From: Chloroflexota bacterium
Lineage (GTDB): Bacteria; Chloroflexota; JAHJIN01
Direction of reading: 5' to 3'
DNA length: 64,000 nucleotides
Assembly (NCBI GenBank): GCA_018823415.1
Contig: JAHJIN010000501.1
Location: forward strand, 46,518 to 110,517
Below the pieces are notes generated by a model. It searched no databases and was not told the DNA's origin. It saw nothing but the letters and a program-made list of their open reading frames with translations. This document shows, piece after piece, positions 59,458-64,000 of the stretch. Position numbers and translations under genes: made by a program. Numbering within the stretch: the stretch's first letter is position 1; every line of letters starts with the position of its first letter.

Positions 59458-59481
59458 GATCTGCGCAGTACTGCGCAGATC
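59458..59481. promoter_or_regulatory. 24-bp perfect palindrome in the leader of the small gene
   Basis: The element GATCTGCGCAG-TA-CTGCGCAGATC is a perfect palindrome, 30 bases after the -10. A further TACTGCGCAGAT copy follows at about 59511. It may be a protein-binding site or RNA hairpin. Confidence 0.65.
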
Positions 59482-59559
59482 ACGCCCAGATTGAGCGATA
59501 GACGCAATACTGCGCAGATTGAGTAGTTATGCCGGTCCTCGAAAGGAGCGAAAACGCAC

Positions 59560-59880
59560 ATGAGCACATCCATCAAGTTTGACATGGAACGTATCGATGA
59601 TTCGACGGTCGCATGGAAGGTTAAAGCGGAGACAGACCAATACTTCCTTCAAGTTTCGGTTAGTGTCGAAGACTCTATGGTCTTCAACTCCCCCGAGAAA
59701 ACCATTAATTCCGTAGGGTCAGGTGGAACAGTTCGAGTATCAATCCATCATTGGGGTGGTGCAAGGTACAATGCAACTGCGATTGGCCGACCCAAACAAG
59801 GCAACCCAGAGCGCGCCAGTGTCAGTGGCACTATGGCATCAAATCAATCGTTCTCTTCGGCTTCCGATACTACTCCGTAG
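59560..59880 (+). CDS. Small hypothetical protein, Ser/Thr-rich
   Basis: The predicted protein has 106 aa with no signal peptide, Cys or recognised domain. The segment WKVKAETDQYFLQVSVSVEDS suggests beta structure. GAAAGGAGCG lies before the ATG, and the start follows a conserved promoter and leader. The base composition is lower in GC than the neighbours. I do not recognise it. It may be a recently acquired or fast-evolving gene, possibly a short beta-sandwich. Confidence 0.5.
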   Translation: MSTSIKFDMERIDDSTVAWKVKAETDQYFLQVSVSVEDSMVFNSPEKTINSVGSGGTVRVSIHHWGGARYNATAIGRPKQGNPERASVSGTMASNQSFSSASDTTP

Positions 59881-60116
59881 AATCGCGTGCTCGCACAAAT
59901 GCCATGTGGACGCAACTACTCGGACATAATATCGGTCAAGACCCATTACTCTAGCATGGCCAAAACGCGGGCACAACAAGACGATGCACCCGCCCCGGCT
60001 CACTGTTGCACACTTTGGACATCGTTCGCTTCGATGACGGTTTCTGGTGTGCAAACGTTTTCTCCATTGGCCCGCCGGGCGGGTGATCTTGGTCATTAGT
60101 GCTTGTCAATGAGGAA

Positions 60117-60143
60117 CCCCCGGCCAAGCCGGGGGCTTTCTTG
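60117..60143 (+). terminator. Rho-independent terminator
   Basis: CCCCCGGC and GCCGGGGG form an 8-bp stem around CAA, followed by CTTTCTTG. It should end a transcript coming from 59560. Confidence 0.8.
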
Positions 60144-60202
60144 TTGAGGCCACGCGCCGGGGCTGCATCCTGGACGTGGCGAACTCGTGAGCGCGGGCGG
60201 CA

Positions 60203-60265
60203 AACTCATCTCAGATGATTTTCAAACTCACCTCAGATGACTTTTAAACTCGTCTGAGATGAGTT
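60203..60265. repeat. Three ~24-base tandem repeats forming a hairpin
   Basis: Units beginning AAACTC-TC-CAGATGA recur three times in ~24-base steps. The first (AACTCATCTCAGA, 60203-60215) is perfectly complementary to TCTGAGATGAGTT (60253-60265), giving a 13-bp stem. Confidence 0.6.
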
Positions 60266-60350
60266 GATGAACTCGACGCCGTGACTGGCGAGGTAGACAG
60301 GGGAACGGGGTCGGGCCCGAAAAGGGTGCCGGCCTCAGTGTTCTAGAGCC

Positions 60351-60379
60351 TTGTTGCCAGAGCGGAAAAGTAGTATAAT
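60351..60379 (+). promoter_or_regulatory. Repeated promoter module, copy 2
   Basis: TTGTTG (60351-60356) and TATAAT (60374-60379) are 17 bases apart, followed by GAAAGCAC as in copy 1. It precedes the secreted protein gene at 60516. Confidence 0.75.
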
Positions 60380-60471
60380 GAAAGCACCTCAGTGGGGCAG
60401 TTGCAAGAGGGGGTGGTAGGTAACACTGACGGAGCACATCGAGATTCGCCGTCGCATATCGGTATCTTGCC

Positions 60472-60495
60472 GGGCACATCAGTGATGATGTGCCC
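60472..60495 (+). promoter_or_regulatory. Leader hairpin upstream of the GEVED protein gene
   Basis: GGGCACATCA (60472-60481) and TGATGTGCCC (60486-60495) form a perfect 10-bp stem around GTGA, just ahead of the AAGGAGG site. Confidence 0.55.
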
Positions 60496-60515
60496 ACTAA
60501 CATCAAGGAGGATGT

Positions 60516-62135
60516 ATGAATCGTACTTCTCGTCTCGGTCGGATTACGAAAAAAATGACCTACGTGATGCTGTCATTGTGTTTGCTGCTGGCCCTGGGCA
60601 ACGCCACGGTGGTTCATGCGGGCGTTACGATTGACAATAGCAGCATCGCGTGCTCAAGTGGCATGTCTAGCCCGCGTCTGTACGCGGGGGCGGATATCTC
60701 TGCGGCCGGCGGCATCTATGTGCTGGTGGGGGTGACCACGTACGGTGGGGTCACTGTCAATGTATCTGATACCAAGGGCAGTACCTATACACTGGTGAAT
60801 ACGAGCCAGAACCCCTCTGGCTTTGTCAAAACCCACGTGTTCCTGGCTCAACTTGCCGGCAACATGACGGCCTGGACAGATTATATCGATATCAACACCG
60901 GCATTTACTCGGCCGATGCCTGCGCCATCGTGATCTGTGGGTTGCAGGTGAATCCGCTCGACGGCAGTGCCATTGGCAGCAACAACTGGAGCACCGCCAT
61001 GAGCACGGCCGCCGTGACCCCCTCAACCTCCAATACATTGCTGGTAGGAGTCTTTGGCTGGAGTACCAATACATATAGTGCAGCTCCTGGAACCAACTGG
61101 ACAGAACAGAAAGAAGCCGGCGTGCTCCAGATCGAAACCCGGCAGGTGTCATCCGGTTCGTATGCGGCTACGGCCAACCTGGATTACGTTGATCGCTGGG
61201 CCGGCGTAGAGGTCGCATTGAAAATCCGTCCGGCTCAGTCGCCGACGGACATCACCCTGAGCAACAATACCATTGCAGCCGCCGATACGCCTGGTACCGT
61301 CGGGACGCTGGCGGCGGTCGATCCTGATACGTGCGGTGATGAAACGTACACGTTCAGCCTGGTCAGCGGCGATGGTGATACGAACAACGGTTCCTTCACC
61401 ATCGCCGGCAACGAGTTGAAAACTAACGCCTCCCTGGCCCCTGGCACCTACAGCATCCGCGTCAACGTCAACGACGGCACCAACAACTTTGCCAAGGCCT
61501 TCAGTATCATCGTCTCCGCATACCCGGCCATCACGGGGGGCGACACAAGCTGGGGCGATTATATGACCAACGTCACCTTTGCCGGGATCAACCATGACTC
61601 GGGCGATGACGACGGCTACGCCGACTATACCGCCTTTGCCGCCTCGGTGAATGTCGAAAGCACCTATACTCTGTTTTGTACCATCAATGTAGGCAGTAGC
61701 ACGTACCCTGCCGTGGTGGTGGCCTGGATTGACTGGAACCACAATTATAGCTTTGAGGACGCCGAGAAATACGTCATTGGCACCAATCTCGGTGGCACCA
61801 AGACGGCCGGCGGGGACGCCCCCTCTGGCCTCGACACGGCCAGCGCGGAAATTGCCGTGCCGGCCGGGGCTTTGGAAGGCACCACGCGCATGCGCATCGT
61901 CATGAATGCGCTGGATGGCACCAACGAACCCCCCAACGCTGGCGGTACCGAGTTTTGGGGCGATGCCGAAGATTACACTGTCAATATCGGCCCGACGGCG
62001 GTGACGTTGAGCAGCCTGGACGCGCAATCGCCGGACATGCGGCAACTGGTCGCCGTGGGATTGTTCGCTGGATTGGCTGTTTCGGTCTGTGCCGGTTTAT
62101 TCCTGATTGTCAGCAAGCGTCCCACATCCGGGTGA
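60516..62135 (+). CDS. Secreted adhesin-like protein with cadherin-like and GEVED domains and a C-terminal membrane anchor
   Basis: The predicted protein has 539 aa. A signal peptide (VMLSLCLLLALGNATVVHAG) is followed by an unrecognised beta domain (about 35-235). A cadherin-like stretch comes next (TDITLSNNTIAAADTPGTVG, FTIAGNELKTNASLAPGTY). The GEVED domain is visible in VVAWIDWNHNYSFEDAEKYV with FWGDAEDYTVNIG. The C-terminus VTLSSLDAQSPDMRQLVAVG is followed by a hydrophobic segment and SKRPTSG, an anchor-type sorting end. AAGGAGGATGT precedes the ATG. It is likely exposed on the cell surface. Confidence 0.72.
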   Translation: MNRTSRLGRITKKMTYVMLSLCLLLALGNATVVHAGVTIDNSSIACSSGMSSPRLYAGADISAAGGIYVLVGVTTYGGVTVNVSDTKGSTYTLVNTSQNPSGFVKTHVFLAQLAGNMTAWTDYIDINTGIYSADACAIVICGLQVNPLDGSAIGSNNWSTAMSTAAVTPSTSNTLLVGVFGWSTNTYSAAPGTNWTEQKEAGVLQIETRQVSSGSYAATANLDYVDRWAGVEVALKIRPAQSPTDITLSNNTIAAADTPGTVGTLAAVDPDTCGDETYTFSLVSGDGDTNNGSFTIAGNELKTNASLAPGTYSIRVNVNDGTNNFAKAFSIIVSAYPAITGGDTSWGDYMTNVTFAGINHDSGDDDGYADYTAFAASVNVESTYTLFCTINVGSSTYPAVVVAWIDWNHNYSFEDAEKYVIGTNLGGTKTAGGDAPSGLDTASAEIAVPAGALEGTTRMRIVMNALDGTNEPPNAGGTEFWGDAEDYTVNIGPTAVTLSSLDAQSPDMRQLVAVGLFAGLAVSVCAGLFLIVSKRPTSG

Positions 62136-62176
62136 GGCCGGCCGGCGGCTCGCCCAGGGCGTTGGTAATTGTTCCA

Positions 62177-62206
62177 GAACCCCCGGTTCATCCCGGGGGT
62201 TCTTTT
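62177..62206 (+). terminator. Rho-independent terminator after the GEVED protein
   Basis: GAACCCCCGG and CCGGGGGTTC form a 10-bp stem around TTCATC, followed by TTTT. Confidence 0.85.
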
Positions 62207-62250
62207 GCGGGACGGGGCCGGGCCCGGTTTTATGGGCCGGGGGCCGGGTA

Positions 62251-62279
62251 TTGTCACCACGGAAGGAATGTGGTAGAAT
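62251..62279 (+). promoter_or_regulatory. Repeated promoter module, copy 3
   Basis: TTGTCA (62251-62256) and TAGAAT (62274-62279) are 17 bases apart, again with AATGTGG in the spacer. The following ~100 bases (GTACGG, CACGCCCAGG, CGCGCAGAT, GAGTAGTT) align with the leader of copy 1. Confidence 0.75.
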
Positions 62280-62419
62280 AAAAGTACGGCGGCGGTGCGG
62301 CATGTGTGATCGGTGAAGTACTTCGCATGTCACGCCCAGGTTGAACGACAGACGAAATACCGCGCAGATCGAGTAGTTGGGCGGCGTTTTGTATCACTGA
62401 GGCCAAGCGTAAAGCGGAA

Positions 62420-62458
62420 ATGGCGCAGACGGTTTTTTACAAGAAGGTGGAATTTTGA
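62420..62458 (+). CDS. Possible 12-codon leader peptide overlapping the kinase start
   Basis: ATG at 62420 reads 12 codons and ends in a TGA that overlaps the TTG start of the histidine kinase by two bases. No ribosome site is obvious for it. It could couple translation, but chance is likely. Confidence 0.25.
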   Translation: MAQTVFYKKVEF

Positions 62459-63789
62459 AAGGGCAAGTCACCGAACGTAAGCAGGTCGAACGGGCCCAGC
62501 GCCTGCTCGCCGAGGCGGGGCAGGCGCTGGAGGCATCCCTGGACCCCGCCGCCCGGTTGGCCAATATCGCCCAGGTGGTGGTGCCGCTGTTGGCCGATTG
62601 GTGCGTCGTACACATCACTGAAGCCGGCCAGCCGATCCGCCCGGTGGCAGTAGCGCACGCGGATCCCCAAAAACTGGTCCTGGCCGACGCGGTGCAACGG
62701 CGTTATCCCCCTGACCCAGACGCGCCGCTTGGGGTCGCCCACGTACTACGCACCGGCCAACCGGAATTCTACCCCGAGATATCGGACGAACTGCGCATTG
62801 CCATCGCCCGGGACCCCGAACACCTGGAACTCACCCGGTCGCTGGGATTAGGGTCGGTCATGATTGTGCCGCTCGTGACCCGGGGCCACACGCTCGGCAC
62901 GATCACCTTGGTGGTGTCGGCCGAGTCGGGGCGCCATTACACCGCGGCCGACCTGGCCCTGGCCGAAGAACTGGCCCGCCGCGCCGCGCTCGCGGTGGAC
63001 AACGCGCGGCTGTACGCCGAGGCGCAACAACTGAACGCCGAGCTGGAAGAGCGAGTCTTGCAACGCACCGCGCAACTGCAGGCGGCCAATATCGAGCTCG
63101 AAAACTCACGGACGCAGTTGCTCCGCCTGGCCCACCACGAGCAAACCGCCCGAGAAGAAGAACGTACCCGCCTGGCCCGCGAACTGCACGACGAGTTGGG
63201 CCAGGACCTCACGGGCCTCAAAATGGACTTGGCCTGGCTACAAAAGCATACCAGTCCTGGACAAAAAGCCCTGGTGCAGAAATTCAAAGCCATGTCCGAG
63301 CTGGTAGACGCCACCATCCGCAGCGTGCGCCGCATCGCCACCCAATTGCGCCCGGGCATCCTGGACGACCTGGGACTGCTGGCGGCAGTAGAGTGGCAGT
63401 TGCAGGAATTTGAAAAGCGCACCGGTATCCGCTGTAAATTCATTTCGAGTATGGAAGAGTTGGCATTGGACGCCGACGGCCGGACCGTCCTCTTTCGCAT
63501 CTTGCAGGAAACGCTGACCAACGTCGCGCGCCATGCCGGCGCTACCCAGGTGGAGGTCGCCCTGGATCAGGCCCAAGACATCGTCAGCCTGCGGATTCAC
63601 GATAACGGGCGCGGCATTACGGCCAGCGAAGCGGCCGGCTTGGAGTCATTGGGCTTGTTGGGGATGCGCGAGCGGGTTGCGTTGCGCGCCGGTGATTTTC
63701 ACATTCAGGGGACACCCGGCCAGGGCACCACCGTGGTGATCCGGTTGCCGCTTCATCAGGGGCGCGTGGATACACAGGAGGCCCCATGA
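62455..63789 (+). CDS. NarL-type sensor histidine kinase with GAF domain
   Basis: The predicted protein has 444 aa from TTG 62455; no in-frame ATG or GTG lies upstream before a stop. A GAF domain spans about residues 25-185 (GSVMIVPLVTRGHTLGTI). A coiled segment then leads into the HisKA_3 dimerisation helix REEERTRLARELHDELGQDL with phospho-His245. The C-terminal ATPase has an N-box VLFRILQETLTNVARHAGA and DNGRGI. It is cytoplasmic, with no membrane segment. Its ATGA overlap with the regulator gene marks a two-component pair. Confidence 0.88.
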   Translation: MKGQVTERKQVERAQRLLAEAGQALEASLDPAARLANIAQVVVPLLADWCVVHITEAGQPIRPVAVAHADPQKLVLADAVQRRYPPDPDAPLGVAHVLRTGQPEFYPEISDELRIAIARDPEHLELTRSLGLGSVMIVPLVTRGHTLGTITLVVSAESGRHYTAADLALAEELARRAALAVDNARLYAEAQQLNAELEERVLQRTAQLQAANIELENSRTQLLRLAHHEQTAREEERTRLARELHDELGQDLTGLKMDLAWLQKHTSPGQKALVQKFKAMSELVDATIRSVRRIATQLRPGILDDLGLLAAVEWQLQEFEKRTGIRCKFISSMEELALDADGRTVLFRILQETLTNVARHAGATQVEVALDQAQDIVSLRIHDNGRGITASEAAGLESLGLLGMRERVALRAGDFHIQGTPGQGTTVVIRLPLHQGRVDTQEAP

Positions 63790-64000
63790 TCAGAGTCCTC
63801 ATCGCCGACGATCATGCGGTGGTGCGCCGAGGGTTGAAACAGATTCTGCAAGACACGCACGAGATGGTGGTCGCCGGCGAGGCGCTCAACGGCCAAGAGG
63901 TCCTGGAGAAGGTCCGGGCCGAAGCGTGGGATGTGGTCGTACTCGACATCGCGATGCCGGGCCGCGGGGGGCTGGACATTCTCAAAGAACTGAAGCACGA
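63786..64000 (+). CDS. NarL/FixJ-type response regulator, cut by the window end
   Basis: The first 71 codons of a receiver domain are visible: MIRVLIADDHAVVRRGL with the acidic pair D8/D9 and the phospho-acceptor Asp54 in VVVLDIAMPGRGGL. The DNA-binding LuxR-type domain expected after it lies beyond the window. The start overlaps the kinase stop codon, so the two are made together. Being incomplete, the gene cannot be typed further. Confidence 0.85.
   Translation, partial: MIRVLIADDHAVVRRGLKQILQDTHEMVVAGEALNGQEVLEKVRAEAWDVVVLDIAMPGRGGLDILKELKH

Larger units (their letters stand above)
59881..60350. other. Gene-free stretch with a terminator and a repeat cluster
   Basis: This 470-base stretch has no convincing gene. 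Two short overlapping reading frames (70 and 85 codons) lack ribosome sites and start context. It contains the terminator at 60117-60143 and the repeat hairpin at 60203-60265, listed separately. Confidence 0.6.

Noticed and set aside
59887..60099. 70-codon plus-strand frame after the small gene
   Set aside because: No ribosome site, no similarity to anything I know, and it overlaps a minus-strand frame of equal quality.
60203..60265. Possible CRISPR array
   Set aside because: Only three degenerate units follow one another without spacers, and no cas gene is in the window.

Overview
The window is about 64 kb of GC-rich bacterial DNA with no rRNA, tRNA, CRISPR array or insertion sequence that I can see. 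Gene content suggests a member of the Chloroflexota, probably Anaerolineae-like. It has many sugar ABC transporters and oxidoreductases, Thr/Pro-rich lipoproteins, class-3 cyclase/AAA/TPR giants, and secreted repeat proteins ending in a YLPLVLRN-like tail. This placement is inference from gene content, not from a marker gene.

Layout. 1-7.8 kb: two tandem lipoproteins, a bifunctional class A penicillin-binding protein, a saccharopine-dehydrogenase-like enzyme, a GNAT, a secreted DUF2680-like protein and a STAS protein with a consensus promoter. 7.9-13.4 kb: a GH35 beta-galactosidase convergent with a GT4 glycosyltransferase and an unrecognised glycosyltransferase-like gene. 13.5-21.2 kb: an apparently autoregulated LacI regulator, a CUT2-type sugar ABC transporter, a small HExxH protein coupled to it, UspA, a URO-D/MtaA-type protein and a zinc dehydrogenase resembling IolM. 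21.3-25.9 kb: an Fbp/Afu-type ABC transporter with an enlarged permease. 25.9-42.3 kb: a long catabolic cluster. 42.4-59.2 kb: a minus-strand block with a cyclase/ATPase/TPR protein and a suite of secreted repeat proteins. 59.4-64 kb: three genes behind three related promoters, ending in a NarL-type two-component pair cut by the window edge.

The most interesting part is 20.0-42.3 kb. It holds homologues of every step of the non-canonical Thermotoga inositol route (IolG, IolM, IolN, IolO). These are followed by UxaE-type tagaturonate epimerase, SDR-type UxuB fructuronate reductase, a LarA-family nickel-pincer epimerase, 6-phosphogluconate dehydrogenase, a PPi-type phosphofructokinase and transketolase. 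Read in order, the genes could convert inositol to tagaturonate, fructuronate, mannonate and gluconate, or their 6-phosphates, and then to ribulose 5-phosphate. That would bypass the usual mannonate dehydratase/KDG branch. No recognisable gluconokinase is present. The kinases that are present (two PfkB, one glucuronokinase-like GHMP) and the organophosphate-type transporter leave open that the substrate is phosphorylated at the start.

Two other themes recur. Many intergenic gaps carry imperfect inverted repeats built from short degenerate 7-9 bp tandem units. The secreted proteins of the minus-strand block share a short C-terminal tail and a repeated intergenic hairpin, including an A-B-A-B duplication of seven-repeat propeller-like proteins.
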